The notes under the pieces were generated by a model. The model saw only the letters and a program-made list of their open reading frames with translations. It searched no databases and had not been told where the DNA came from. 64,000 nt of DNA from Mariannaea sp. PMI_226. Its lineage: Eukaryota > Ascomycota > Sordariomycetes > Hypocreales > Nectriaceae. This document shows, one piece after another, positions 23,100-33,900 of this stretch. Within the stretch, counting starts at the first letter, position 1; every line of letters starts with the position of its first letter. The translations under genes were made by a program, and so were the position numbers. The stretch covers positions 3,354,501 through 3,418,500 of the forward strand of contig JANFOG010000003.1 of the NCBI GenBank assembly GCA_024336345.1. The letters run 5' to 3'.

Positions 23100-23876
23100 C
23101 TAAGCGCGCTCTGCGTTTTCTTTTGCGTGCCGTTCCTTTAACCTCTTTTCCTGCTTCATGAACTCGCGAATTCCTACGGGGACATTGTCGAAGACATCAT
23201 CTGCCCACAAATCCTTTGCGATCTTGGTGTCACCAACCTTCGCGATAGCGTCCTTGCTCCGATCTAAATCAGGTTTAATACCATGAGAGCGAATGGGTGC
23301 AGACTGCGCTGCCAGTGCCTCTTGCGCCCGAGCTTTCTGATATGTCCATTCCTCCATATCCTCGCGGTACCGATCCCACACGCAATTGACGCATCCGCTC
23401 ATACAGCAGTTGTCGGGCTCTTCAGGTTGAGGGGGAACGAGGATGCCGCTAATGTATGTGGATTGTGACTGTTTTGTGGCCAAGCGCTGGGCTATTTCTT
23501 CGGGACTGAGAACACGAGAACCAAAAATGTTGCGCATCCGCTCTTCTGGGGTTTGTTCGCCGGGGGCAGGACGAGTCTCGGCGGGAGGTGGATGATTGGG
23601 TGAGGACTTGGAGGTCGTAGTCTTTGAGGAATCCCCGGACGAAGGGATTGGTGAGCGTTGTTCATAAGACGGAGTCGCATGGTCTATTGAGTTTATTGAA
23701 CTTTCTAATGTTCGGTAGGGAGTAGGCTTGTGTAGAATAGTTTCGTAGTATGAGCCGAGGGGAGTTCTCTGTGGCCACTCTTCCACTGTAGTCGTGCTTG
23801 CGAAATATCGAGCATTCTTTGTCATTGACGACGACAAGGGCCGTAGCCTAGGGGCAATTCTTGCAGGAATTGACAT
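23100..23876 (-). CDS. OXLD1-like mitochondrial protein (oxidoreductase-like domain, PF09791)
   Basis: Single-exon ORF of 258 aa. The N-terminus (MSIPARIAPRLRPLSSS) is basic and Ser/Arg-rich with no acidic residues, as expected of a mitochondrial presequence. After a long Pro/Ser/Thr-rich linker comes PPQPEEPDNCCMSGCVNCVW (about 148-167), the hallmark of the oxidoreductase-like domain found in human OXLD1 and yeast YPL107W; Cys157, 158, 162 and 165 could bind metal or form disulfides. The C-terminal tail is charged and helical (FMKQEKRLKERHAKENAERA). The molecular role is not established. It is divergent from the kinetochore-like gene across 751 bp. Confidence 0.88.
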   Translation of the reverse strand: MSIPARIAPRLRPLSSSMTKNARYFASTTTVEEWPQRTPLGSYYETILHKPTPYRTLESSINSIDHATPSYEQRSPIPSSGDSSKTTTSKSSPNHPPPAETRPAPGEQTPEERMRNIFGSRVLSPEEIAQRLATKQSQSTYISGILVPPQPEEPDNCCMSGCVNCVWDRYREDMEEWTYQKARAQEALAAQSAPIRSHGIKPDLDRSKDAIAKVGDTKIAKDLWADDVFDNVPVGIREFMKQEKRLKERHAKENAERA

Positions 23877-24627
23877 TCTGGGAAATGGAAATGAAAGATA
23901 TTGGATTGAGAACGAAAAGCCAGTGAATCCTGTCGCGATTGCATTCAGAGTCTCGGCAAAAAATTGTATGAAGTTACGACGGGCAAGCGGGAAGTTGGGC
24001 GAACAAATTGTTCAAGTATCGTGACTCGGAAGTCCGTCATTTTGCCTCGGACGTCATCGGCGGAATTACCAAGCTTGACCTTCGATTGCAGTGTGGAGGT
24101 ACGTACCCGGGCCCCCCAAGAGGCTTACGGGGCGCCCGCGCATCACATCACAAGCACCGAAGAATCACGTGCGTTGAAATCACATGGTTTCGCGGTCTTT
24201 TCAAGTCTGAGACGGGGCGGGAAATCGAGAAGGTCGTAGGGTAGTCTAACAGGCGATAGAGAGATGAGAGAGAAGTATGCGAAGACTGGAATGCGTATTG
24301 TCGAAGAAGAAATGGTCTCACCGCTGATGTCGCCTGTTAGAACTGGCTGACGTCTCGCCCTGGCGTTCCTTACACCCCATGCGCTTGGCCCTCCAAATTT
24401 GGCAGGCGGTGAGGCCCACCTTGACCGACGCGCCGACCAGGGCCATGTAGGTAAACAATGGCCCAATGCGACAGCTCCAGGTCTGGTACTCTGTACTAGC
24501 TAAGTTACATACCTACAGCAATAATTATTGCCCAGCTTCAATTCAAGGCCCGGGACCGAGTGAAGAGCACAACTCGACATGACAGAACCTTGACAAAATT
24601 AAAAAATCAGCAGGATAATTTTGAGTG
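23877..24627. promoter_or_regulatory. Divergent promoter region (OXLD1-like / RWD candidate)
   Basis: 751 bp between two divergent start codons. GC-rich stretches lie at about 24090-24140 and 24350-24430. No specific site was assigned. Confidence 0.55.
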
Positions 24628-26634
24628 ATGGAGGAATCGGCACCCAAGCGGCGACGCACTTCGCCGCGCACTTCCCTCGAGATTCCTAGTGAATCTGGGA
24701 ATTCACCATCGCCATCCTCAGTGCCAGAGACGACGCGACGAAAACGTCCTTCTTTCGCATCGCCTACAAAAGCGAGTCTTGCACGCCATAACCCTCAGAT
24801 TCTTGAACGGAGGCGATCGCAATCGCCTCAAAAAGCCCCCGCGACAGACCCGCGCTCACAACAGCTTCGAGATGAATCGTCCGAAGAGACACCTTCAGAG
24901 CTTCTCGCGAAGCAGTTAGCGAAGAGCATGTTGGCAAGTGACACAGAGGGATCAGACGAGCCAGAACCTACACCAACTGAAGCGCGTCAAGTTCGTCGTG
25001 CAGCTGGGGAAGGATTGCAAGCTCCGGCGAGGCGAACACCTAACAGACCAAACCCACGCCCGTTACCGCCACCTGGTTCTGATGAGGAGGACATCAATCC
25101 ATTCCGAGGAAGAGCTCTACCACGATCGCCGTTCCTCCCCGATGGACCAAGCGCCTTCTCTATCACGATACCTCCGTCAGATATCCCCGAACCGGAACTA
25201 CCACCATCCGTACCGGACCCAGTCTCATCAACGCCGTCCCGAGGGATTCATTCGAGCCCGCTGCGCTGGAAGCAAAAATCTAAGAATGGCTCTCCCCATA
25301 AACAAAATTTACATGGAATATCAGACAATTTGAGCTCGCCGAAGAAAAGTATCCGTCAACCACGGTTTGGAACTGAAAATCAAGCAGCTCAAGAAGCCTC
25401 AGTCAGTGACAACAATTCAACCAGCCCGAGAAAGCTTCGCGTTTATGACCCAAACGCGGAAAAAAAGAAGGAAAGAGAGGCATTGCTCAAGGAAATTGAA
25501 GGGTTAAAGAAAGATTTGGGAACTGCGCAAAGGGAAAACGAGCGCATTCGAGTTATGCACAAATCAGGTCGCGTCTTGGCCTCCTCGAACCCAGACGAGA
25601 TTGTTGGTTTACTGAAACGTCAGCAACCAATTTCGAGCTCTGAACCACCACCTACATCGTCTCAAATTTTACTAAAAGCCGCCATGAATCCTATTGGTAT
25701 TTTACCCTTTGGAAAGCCTGCCCCTCCCATGCTGAGAAGCTCTGCCGACACGGACGATCAGGGGGAGATCAAGTCTCACCATCCGGTTCAAATGACTGCG
25801 GACGAAGAACTACCATACTTGGAACTATTCAGCTCTTTTTCCCTAGCGTCACAGCTATCAGTCTTACCAAAACAAGCAGACGAGCCGTTGCGGCAGCTAC
25901 ATTCAATTACTCTTCGGTCACGCGAACTTCCTGGATTATTCACGGCAAAGATTGATCTGACTGTCAACGCGGCAGATCTGGCCATTCTTGATTTAAACGT
26001 TGTGGCGCTAGACCCAGCTGCGAAAGGAGAGCTGGGTAACTTTATCGACACAATCTGCAGTGGTAATTGTAACCGTACCTTGCAACGTAACGTTGGGGTT
26101 ATCTCTTGGGCCATGGGCGAGTGGGTTCGTGCGGCAATCGAACGCGCAGCATTTTGGTGTCGTCTACAAGATCGGCTCGGATCCAAGGACGCTGTGCTAG
26201 AGGCTACTGGGAAAATGCGAACTCGAAAACAAAGGAGAGGGAAGAAGGACCATGAAGATGAATCTTCAGACGAGGATGATACTGTGGAGAGGGCAGAACT
26301 CATCCGGTATCTGGGCCAACAGTGGTTTGAGGTTGCCATTCCTGACAGCTACGGCTCGAGCATACGCTTCGAGTGGAAGATTGCATTTGACTGGACAGGA
26401 GAGGCACAGAACCACCTCACCGTCTTGGTTGGCGTACCAGGAAAATGTGAGTTTCTACCCAGCCAACCAAGGTTTTCATTTGATACTAACGTCTTCCACG
26501 CAGGGCACCAGTTAGATGATCGAGCATCACTTGGCAAGATACCCAAGCTGTTTTCGGAACTAGTAGATGGGGGAGAAAAGCTGGAGACTGCAGTTGGGAC
26601 TATTGTAGCTTTAATGACTGGAGATGGCGCATAA
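24628..26634 (+). CDS. Candidate kinetochore (COMA-type, RWD-fold) subunit
   Basis: Model starts at ATG 24628. An intron at 26447-26503 (gtgagt...actaac...cacgcag, 57 bp) is divisible by three and leaves the frame open if ignored; splicing gives 649 aa and the junction VPGKWHQLDD. The first 270 residues are disordered, rich in Ser/Pro/Arg, with KRRR and many SP/TP sites. Then comes a coiled coil (KKKEREALLKEIEGLKKDL), followed by two alpha/beta segments (ELPYLELFSSFS...AILDLNVVAL and IRFEWKIAFDWTGEA...IPKLFSEL) that resemble tandem RWD domains of Ctf19/CENP-P or Mcm21/CENP-O. Nuclear centromere function is inferred from this architecture alone; the assignment to a particular subunit is uncertain. 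Confidence 0.6.
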   Translation: MEESAPKRRRTSPRTSLEIPSESGNSPSPSSVPETTRRKRPSFASPTKASLARHNPQILERRRSQSPQKAPATDPRSQQLRDESSEETPSELLAKQLAKSMLASDTEGSDEPEPTPTEARQVRRAAGEGLQAPARRTPNRPNPRPLPPPGSDEEDINPFRGRALPRSPFLPDGPSAFSITIPPSDIPEPELPPSVPDPVSSTPSRGIHSSPLRWKQKSKNGSPHKQNLHGISDNLSSPKKSIRQPRFGTENQAAQEASVSDNNSTSPRKLRVYDPNAEKKKEREALLKEIEGLKKDLGTAQRENERIRVMHKSGRVLASSNPDEIVGLLKRQQPISSSEPPPTSSQILLKAAMNPIGILPFGKPAPPMLRSSADTDDQGEIKSHHPVQMTADEELPYLELFSSFSLASQLSVLPKQADEPLRQLHSITLRSRELPGLFTAKIDLTVNAADLAILDLNVVALDPAAKGELGNFIDTICSGNCNRTLQRNVGVISWAMGEWVRAAIERAAFWCRLQDRLGSKDAVLEATGKMRTRKQRRGKKDHEDESSDEDDTVERAELIRYLGQQWFEVAIPDSYGSSIRFEWKIAFDWTGEAQNHLTVLVGVPGKCEFLPSQPRFSFDTNVFHAGHQLDDRASLGKIPKLFSELVDGGEKLETAVGTIVALMTGDGA

Positions 26635-26936
26635 TGTTGGACCAGAAGGATATGGAACGAAGTGATGAAAAGGGGGTTTGGCTTTACATCCATCAATCAA
26701 TACTGCTCCGCAGAGGGCTCGGAGGCGCAGGACGCATTGTACGAACAACAGCAGAGATACCACATGAAATCTGATCAATGAATTGGTTGGTCACTTTATT
26801 CGATTACAGCCTGGATATGGCTATCGTCCACCCTGTTTTCTCTTTTATTTTAATTTTTTTTATGTCCATTAAATCCCCCATCGTTCATTCTGTCGGGCGA
26901 ACGACATGGCGTGTGTCCCATCGTATGCACATCCGT
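26635..26936. other. Convergent intergenic spacer
   Basis: 302 bp between the stop codons of the RWD candidate and DPM3, holding the two 3' UTRs. Nothing else was seen. Confidence 0.6.
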
Positions 26937-27368
26937 TTAGTCGACATCGACACCCATCTTCCTCAGCTCAACCTTGGCCTGGTCAATCTCCCCCATGAGT
27001 TCCTTATGCGCTCCGGGGACATCGTTGAAGGTGAGAATGCCCCAGCCGAGGCGGAAGAGGAGGAATGCGCCGAACGAAACGAGGGCCCAGAAGGGAAGCT
27101 ATCGGATTGTTAGCATCCTTTCCTTTTTTTGCACGGTGAAGGACAGTTTGCTGGCAGGCGGGAAAAGTAGAAGACGTACGACAGGGATAACTTGCTCCTG
27201 GACCAAGGGAGGAAGAGGGATGAGTTCGAGGAAGAGGGCGAGGTAGAGCTGTATAGCGAACAGCAGGTTAGCAAAAAAAACATGGTTCGGGATTTCTCAG
27301 GGGAACGGGGGCCTGCGTACGGAGGAGACGAGGAGAGCGAGAGAAACGGTCTGCTGTGCGCGGGTCAT
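26937..27368 (-). CDS. DPM3: Dolichol-phosphate mannosyltransferase subunit 3
   Basis: Three exons, each too short to stand out as an ORF: 27368-27321, 27248-27180 and 27098-26937, with introns of 72 and 81 bp, giving 92 aa. Start MTRAQQTVSLALL is followed by the first membrane helix, PPLVQEQVIPV, and the second helix in LPFWALVSFGAFLLFRLGWG. The cytosolic tail has FNDVPGAHKELM and a short coiled coil ending KMGVDVD. In the family the tail tethers catalytic DPM1 to the ER membrane, where the complex makes dolichol-P-mannose for N-glycans, GPI anchors and O-mannosylation. Length and both helices match DPM3 from other fungi. Confidence 0.95.
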
Positions 27369-27561
27369 GGTTGCGATTGATAACGACCTTGGTCGACTTT
27401 TTTTTATTGAAAGGAAAGTGAGAGAAGGAGAGACGAGAAGAAACAAAAAGATTCCTAGGGCGGAGGGGAACGCACTCGGTATGAGGCAGGGAAAGGTGAC
27501 GATGCGATGCGATGCGATTATCTGGCTTGAAACTACCTGTCCTCCCTGAGGAGACGTGTCA

Positions 27562-27574
27562 GGGGGGGGGGGGG
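27562..27574 (+). repeat. G13 homopolymer
   Basis: Thirteen consecutive G about 200 bp upstream of the DPM3 start codon. Confidence 0.9.
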
Positions 27575-27765
27575 TCCCCTGGCGGCCAGAGTGGGCGCGT
27601 TCAGTGAATTGGATGACTAAGGATATGATGAGTCAGCGGAATCACAACAGCTTCACCACTGCAATGGCCAGCTTTGTCAATATCTAGCTCAAGTCAATGG
27701 CTTCCTGAATTGTGACATCTAATTCGTCTTCATTCAAAACATTATTGAATGATATAAGTAACTTG

Positions 27766-27767
<2 letters not shown>

Positions 27768-27796
<29 letters not shown>
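27768..27796 (+). repeat. T29 homopolymer flanked by GGG on both sides
   Basis: Twenty-nine consecutive T with GGG immediately before and after. It may be a slippage tract; the exact length could be a sequencing or assembly estimate. Confidence 0.9.
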
Positions 27797-28415
27797 GGGT
27801 AAGTTGTTAGCTGAAATAGATGAGGTTGTAAAGTGTCAATTGTAGTATCTTAAGTTGCCGCCAGGCTTCATCTCGTTCCCCTTTAAAAGTATTATATGAA
27901 AGAAAGGAGAAAGTACATAGTTTTACCCGGCATTGATCCCCTCACCGTGTGTAGAATAAGAATTCATGGCGTTGACTAAAATGACACCAACTTGGGAAGC
28001 AAGGAGCCCAAACAAATTAGATCCGCAGGCAAGTGTTTACGTATGCCGTGGGTGTTTGAACTGGTTGTTAGAACTAATGATCTTCGCATAGGTCCGCACG
28101 CTAGCCCAGGAAGCGCGATATAGAGTATGGTAAGATATTTCTTAATATGTTCTAAAATGGCTTTGTTATAAAATCCTCCAATTATAAAGGTTTGGCATTT
28201 TGCAAAGAACTGGCTTGACGAAGTCACTTTTCCTATTCACACATATACCCTAACTCCAGCAGGCTCTAACCTCATCTACAGACTTTGCATACTCTGGTGG
28301 TTATGGAGGGAGTCGCTTACTCTTGCTTTCAGTTTTATCTACCATCAAACTCCAACTCCAAAAGAAAATCCAAAATTCCCGTAATCATTCGATTCTTGAC
28401 TCAATATTGAGACAG

Positions 28416-29189
28416 CTAGGGGGGACCATCAAGCTTTCGACGGCGACGTTTTGGACCTTGTTTGTCAGTCTCCTGTACTTGTGCTCTCTGGTTCTCAACC
28501 TCATTGTCAGCTACGCCGTTGGGTTTTTTCTTTCTCGTGTAATTCCGCTTCTTTGTCATCGGCTGTTGTGGAGGTGATTCACTATCTACCTTCTGCTCGG
28601 AAGGTGATCCAACTGTTGACGTTTCGGTTTCCTTTGCAGAGGTTTCCTGCTCTGCGGTTAGTCTCATTATCATATTCGCAGAAATTGAGGCAAAAGGATC
28701 GCAGGCAAAACCAGAGAAGGCTATGAACGTGTGTACCTGCTCCCCCCGAGCTGGTTGGAGCGGTCGCAGGCGTAGTTCAAGTGGTATTGATGGTAACGGC
28801 AGTTGGCCCGCTACCGCCTGCGGGTATGGTAATCCTTGATGCGTGAGCTGCAATGGTGGTAAGTTATTCTCAGGAATATTGTAAGGGAGCATCTCAATAC
28901 GCGCACCAAGTGCCTGTTGCAACCTAAGTTGCATCTCGAGTATGGCAGATCTCTCGGTAAGGGATCGTATGCTTCCTCTCAGTTCTTCGATTGTCGCAGC
29001 TATACCTTTCTGAGCGGCGTTCTGAACAGAATCATGCCGCCCTGGTTGTATCAGACTTTCCTCTAGATACTCAATTTGTCTCGAGAACCCTCGGCTTCGA
29101 CGCGCAGTATCCTGTAGCTCTGCTAGTATCTCTTCAAAGGTCCCTGTCGGCCCATAATACCGGTCCGGTTGGTTTCCTTCTTGGTCCAT
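28416..29189 (-). CDS. Hypothetical coiled-coil protein with basic C-terminus
   Basis: ORF of 257 codons from ATG 29189. A likely intron at 28647-28736 (gtacac...gactaac...agcag, 90 bp, divisible by three) would shorten it to 227 aa and join GEQ to ETSAKE; this also removes a stretch unlike its surroundings (FIAFSGFACDPFASISANMI). The N-terminal half is helical with heptad-like Leu/Ile spacing (AATIEELRGSIRSLTERSAI). The C-terminal half is Glu/Ser/Gln-rich with basic clusters KKRNYTRKKK and PKRRRRK that look like nuclear localisation signals. I do not recognise the family; a small nuclear regulator is one guess. Confidence 0.55.
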   Translation of the reverse strand: MDQEGNQPDRYYGPTGTFEEILAELQDTARRSRGFSRQIEYLEESLIQPGRHDSVQNAAQKGIAATIEELRGSIRSLTERSAILEMQLRLQQALGARIEMLPYNIPENNLPPLQLTHQGLPYPQAVAGQLPLPSIPLELRLRPLQPARGEQVHTFIAFSGFACDPFASISANMIMRLTAEQETSAKETETSTVGSPSEQKVDSESPPQQPMTKKRNYTRKKKPNGVADNEVENQRAQVQETDKQGPKRRRRKLDGPP

Positions 29190-30017
29190 CGGGATGCAGT
29201 TTCAAATGATGCGGTTGTTGCCCTCAATGAACCTTTGACAGGGAGTGTTGACCCGGACGATGCTTGCACAACCCCTCCTAGAGACAGGGATCGGAATGGC
29301 CCCCAGGTTTTGTTGGGAATCGATGTGGGAACTCGATTGAGCCAAGAGCAATAGCTTGAGTGAGTAGAAATTCCGGTCACTTGAGCAGGGAATTTTGGCT
29401 TGTTTCTTGTGCCGGGACTGCTTGCCAACATGCAGAAAGGAAGACGAATAATTCCAACGGAGGTTGTTTCATATAGTCTTCCTAGCAAAGCACAACGTTC
29501 CAGCCAAGAACGCTTTAACGTGTTCTCGCAAACAGACGAGACGGATGGTCTAGTTGACACCAACCTACTGAACATGAACCACGCTCACGTCCCTCACAAC
29601 CAATGTTCTTCAATCCAAAAAGAAAAGTGTTAAATCAACGGAATATATTGTACCTTGTCTTGACTGTTTACAAATGAGGCACAGGATGCACATCTCTGAA
29701 TACTACCTGGCCCCTTGGTGCATGATTTCGTGCCATGTACATCATTAGTTTCTGGTCGGCCTTTCATTTCTCATCCTCGGCTCGCCATGCCTCCTGTATC
29801 ATTTGCTGCTCGCCATCACCACTATATGCAATCAACGAAATAAAACAATAACCCTTTGTATCTCAAGCGGGCTTAAATGCCATGACAGAAAAGCCAGCGG
29901 GTATATAACGCCAACGATGCTACTCCCTTTGCAATGCCAGTATTAAAAAAATAACGCTTTAATAAACCCCCTCAAAATAAAATCGTAAATCAAGGCGGGC
30001 CAAGATGCAGGATGAAA
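29190..30017. other. Spacer between two minus-strand genes
   Basis: About 830 bp containing the 5' side of the coiled-coil gene and the 3' side of the basic C-terminal protein gene. Overlapping short ORFs have no recognisable character. Confidence 0.55.
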
Positions 30018-30902
30018 TCAAATAGTGGGAATAGGAGGTTCGTGCTTGCGACGTCGCCAGAAGCGCCAACCTCTCCGTCGGCGAAATCCCTTGATGGACA
30101 CGACCTTCTCATCTCTTTCTTCCTCTAGATCAAGTCGGTACCGGCGCACACTCCCCGAGTCATCCTCAAAGGGAATGTGTTTGTTCCGCTCGGGAACAAA
30201 GCAGTCTGGCACAAGGTGCTTCAAAATCCATCCTTTCACACCACGGGTAGCCGCGTCAATAGCAGCATACTCCAGTCGACGAGTTCGGTCGCTTGTCCAA
30301 TAATGTGTCGTCTGCGGTGGCGGAGTAGGGGACGGCGTGGGAGCGACCCGAGCATCGGGCGCGGAATCCGCGAGCTGTATCGGGTCTGGAGAAGGGAAAT
30401 GGAAGAATGCATTAGACTGGGTCGTATTGGAGCGGGCGGCATGGAGAGACTGGTTGCTAGTGCGGGCACCGGCAACTTGCTGCTGAGACTTGGTTCCACG
30501 GCGCAAGGAAGGCCTGTTGCGGAACCGGGCTGCCATGCCACCACCACCACTGGACGAGCCGTTGGAGGAATGTCTAGCTACGGACGGACGAGAGTTGGAT
30601 GTAGATGCCCGTCGAGGAGGAGTTGTGGACTCATATCCCGAGTCTTGCCTTTGCATGTTGGTGGCTGTAACTGGGCGCTGGTCTCTTACAGCTTGAGGGT
30701 CGCGTTGTTGTTGTTGTTGTTGTTGCTGTTGGGCTTCACGCTGCTGTCGCTGCAACTCATGTTGCAGGTGCTCTAGGTGCTGCAAACTTTTGGTGTTGTA
30801 GGTGACGGGAGGTCGTGGGGGTGATGCAGGCTCATACAGCTCAGTGTCGTTGAAGCTGTGATAGGTCGTTCCCGACGCCCTAGAGCTTGATCTTTCCTCC
30901 AT
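30018..30902 (-). CDS. Conserved fungal protein of unknown function, Q-rich with basic C-terminal domain
   Basis: ATG 30902 is chosen because the upstream in-frame extension is a low-complexity Ser/Leu leader without protein character. The product is 294 aa: an N-terminal disordered part with a Gln-rich coiled coil (QQQQQQQQQ, CAA/CAG run), a DSGYES motif and an SR-rich region. The compact C-terminal segment YWTSDRTRRLEYAAIDAATR...LVPDCFVPERNKHIPFEDD is followed by a strongly basic tail with FRRRRGWRFWRRRKHE. The C-terminal block resembles a segment I recall as conserved among sordariomycetes, without assigned function. No membrane helix is present in the chosen model. Confidence 0.75.
   Translation of the reverse strand: MEERSSSRASGTTYHSFNDTELYEPASPPRPPVTYNTKSLQHLEHLQHELQRQQREAQQQQQQQQQRDPQAVRDQRPVTATNMQRQDSGYESTTPPRRASTSNSRPSVARHSSNGSSSGGGGMAARFRNRPSLRRGTKSQQQVAGARTSNQSLHAARSNTTQSNAFFHFPSPDPIQLADSAPDARVAPTPSPTPPPQTTHYWTSDRTRRLEYAAIDAATRGVKGWILKHLVPDCFVPERNKHIPFEDDSGSVRRYRLDLEEERDEKVVSIKGFRRRRGWRFWRRRKHEPPIPTI
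30703..30729 (-). repeat. CAA/CAG trinucleotide run encoding poly-Gln
   Basis: TTG/CTG repeats on the plus strand encode nine consecutive Gln in the unknown protein at 30018-30902. Confidence 0.8.
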
Positions 30903-33900
30903 TATGAGAACATTCGACGGGGAGGAGAAATTGTTGTTATATGCGCCCGGATACTTGGTCTGTGAGTAAATAGAGAACAAGACGATGATGTAGACAGAAA
31001 TACTAAGAGGAGAGAGAGAGAAAGATGGAGAGATAGAGAGGGAGAGAGAGAAGGAAAGGTCCAAGTAATTATTGGGAGGCGGGTTTGTCTCTCGTGAAGC
31101 CCTACAATAATAGTACCATTTCCCAGAACAAAGAGAAACAACAACTCCAAAGGCGCAATTTCCGGTCCCAGTCCAGCAAGCGAAGCGTTACTGCGAACGC
31201 GGTGAAGCGAAAAGAGTCGTTACGGGAGAAACGACTGGCGTTGAAGTTGCGGTCTGCAGGGCCTCTTATTAATATGACCACCCACCACAAGCGCCCAAGC
31301 AAGCGACAGCGCCGAACGCCCGCCGGGGGTAGGAGGGCGTTGCAGATGATCCAGCAAGGTACTGGACTAGGGGACAGGCTAGCAAGTTTGCCCTAGGAGG
31401 GGATCGACCAAGAGAAAGGCTTCTGTTTGAGCTTTTCCGTGCCTCGTTCCCAACCACATCAACACCCCCGGTTGGACCCAGGTGACGAAGTGGAGGCGCC
31501 TGCGGGAATAGTGTAATAGTGTCTCCAGGGGTGACTTTTCTATGAAAAGCCAAGGCGGCCCAGGACCAGGGCTTGTGCGGTGGTGTGCCTCTGTTGCTGG
31601 CTTCTAAAACAGGGATGATGGGGCGGTGAAGCTGCAGCAATGTGGATAGGAGGGTAAGGCTATTCTTTTTGAGCGTCTTTGATTTCGTCTTGGGGGGGGA
31701 GGGGGAGCGAGAAATTGTGAAGGCGCAGTAAAGTCCGTCCACCAGCGAGGTTCCACTGGGCGTGGTGTCAACTGGGGGGTCATGCACGACGAGAATATGG
31801 TTGTGCAGAGACAGGCCCTTTTAGATGGGATTTAAATATCCACTTGCTAAGATGAGGATTTGTGTGTGTGTGTGTTTTTATTGTTGTTATTGTTGGTGCC
31901 GCTGTTGCTGATGTTGATATTGCCGAGATTGTTTGTAATTATTCACTGTATTGTGTGTTTCAATTAAGCATCCATGAGTATCCGAGATGAGAGATGCCTA
32001 TTATTATCGAGGGTCATCAGCAGCCGCAGGGTGTTTCAGTTCCATGCATCAGAGAAGAGACAAGCTGAGAAACAGCAAATCTACCCCAAACGATCGCTAT
32101 TTTTGCTTCTGCGAGGATATTCGATTGCGATGTCGACTTGTGATGCCGGTGTCGTCTACCCTCCCTGTCTGGTCAGGGCTTGGTTGCGTATTGTGGCCCG
32201 AGGACAAACGATCGGCGCTGCGTTAGGAAAGAAAAAAAAAAGGGAAAAGAAAACTAGCAAAATTTTGTTAGTCTCTTTCAACTCGTTATTTTAACTATCT
32301 TGGGTTTGAATCCTGGATTATCATCGTCGTAACTCTCGCCTAAAAGGTCACCTTACCCTCGTGGTGGTTGACGTTGGTTGAGCTTCACCCTCCAACCAAT
32401 AGTTACCCAAAGTCTTCACTGTCCCCCCCCGGCCCGATGTCGCAGTGGATACAGGGACAGTTGAGAAGACGGTGGCGAGCAGACAGATGGACGTCAAAGA
32501 CCAAGAAAAAGAGGATCGCACCAACTCAAAAAGCAACCGTAAAATTGGGGGCCCTTGCAGCTTGCAGGTACATGTGCACGCTTGTAAAGGTGCTGTCACT
32601 AGTCGTCCAGTACTTGACGACGGTGGCAAAAAGAAGCTGCTGATGCCGTTCGCGCCGTCTGTTGATCAGTGACTTGATGTACAGATGTACAGATACGCAA
32701 AATGAGCAGCTTCAATTTTGAAGTTCGATAAAATAACGCACAGTAGATGGTCGGCAATCGATGATTTTAAGTATCATCCGCATCTCTCCTTCTCCTAACT
32801 ATATCAGATGACTCCCTGATCAGCCCGTGATAGTCCCCTGTTCTACGTTCCGATGCTGTTCCAGCTCGGGCGGATTTTGGAGGAATGTTTTCTTCACATG
32901 TGCCCCTGGTGCCCTGATCGTGGGCCGCCATGTCTCTCCTTTGCTCCAGGCCTCGGACCCAATCAGGGCACAGGACGATGAGCTTCCCAACTAGTCAACC
33001 ACCCATCGATCAGCCAGGCGCTGAAGCCAGAGTGGGTTTCTTGGTCCGAGATGGAGGGGACGATCAAGGTCACAACCGACGCCACAAAGAGAGCCATCCA
33101 AGACATCTTGACATCCCAGGCGGCACTCAGTGATTTAGCATCTTTCAGCCAGCACATCCAGGCTGTGCTAGGCTCTTTCTTGCTCTCTCATCCACCCACT
33201 CACCTGGAGGTTTGGGCAAGCAAAGGTACAAAAAAAAACATGTGAAAGATGCCCATGTTGCCACAGTTGTTGTCAGCTACTCACTCCTCCAAAACTACTG
33301 GACGAAATGTTGATCTGCATATTCAGTCCTGGAGCCCTGCAGGCTGCAGACGAGATGGGATATCCATAACCCACAACAACCCAAAGCCGGACCCGGAACC
33401 GTCTTTCTTCGTTCCCCCCCTTCGCTACCCCTCCGCTAGACACGCCGATGACTCGAGGGCAAAAGGTCACGATGGAGAAGGACTGACACCATTTGTGGGA
33501 ATAAGCCAGCCGGGATCTTATTACGGATAAGGAGCTGGACCTGCTGGAGAAAACGCACTAGGCTTTGGCTTTTTGCGGGCCGTGGTACGCTACGCAAGCA
33601 AACTCTTCACTTAGGTACTCTAGCCCCTCATTCTCTTCGGCTCTGACTCCCCCTGCGATGCGTAAATTACCGGCCCCGTAATAAATGGGAAGCGGAGGGG
33701 GAGCACGCTTTGCAAGTTGAAGCTCGACGCGTTCCAGACAGGGACAAGGGCTGCGAGTGAGGCAGAGAGATACAAGTGGCCAGGATTTTTATAGAGAGGG
33801 CGTGGCATGTCCCTGAACAAGAATGTCAATGGAATGATGGCATTGCCAACAAATACATAGTACATGGCCCTTACGTACGTAAGGCGTCGAGACTTGGCAC

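Larger units (their letters stand above)
27369..28415. other. Gene-free spacer with homopolymer tracts
   Basis: About 1.05 kb. It includes the DPM3 promoter side, a GATGC tandem run at about 27501-27515, a G13 tract (27562-27574) and a T29 tract (27768-27796). No coding frame was recognised. Confidence 0.6.

Noticed and set aside
29123..29575. 150-codon minus-strand ORF overlapping the coiled-coil gene start
   Set aside because: Overlaps a better-supported ORF in another frame and shows no domain.
31269..31787. 172-codon minus-strand ORF upstream of the Q-rich protein
   Set aside because: Low-complexity Ser/Pro/Leu translation with no motif; it overlaps a likely promoter.
32285..32320. tRNA-like B box (ggtttgaatcc)
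   Set aside because: The T-stem does not pair, C56 is replaced, and no A box or acceptor stem is found upstream.
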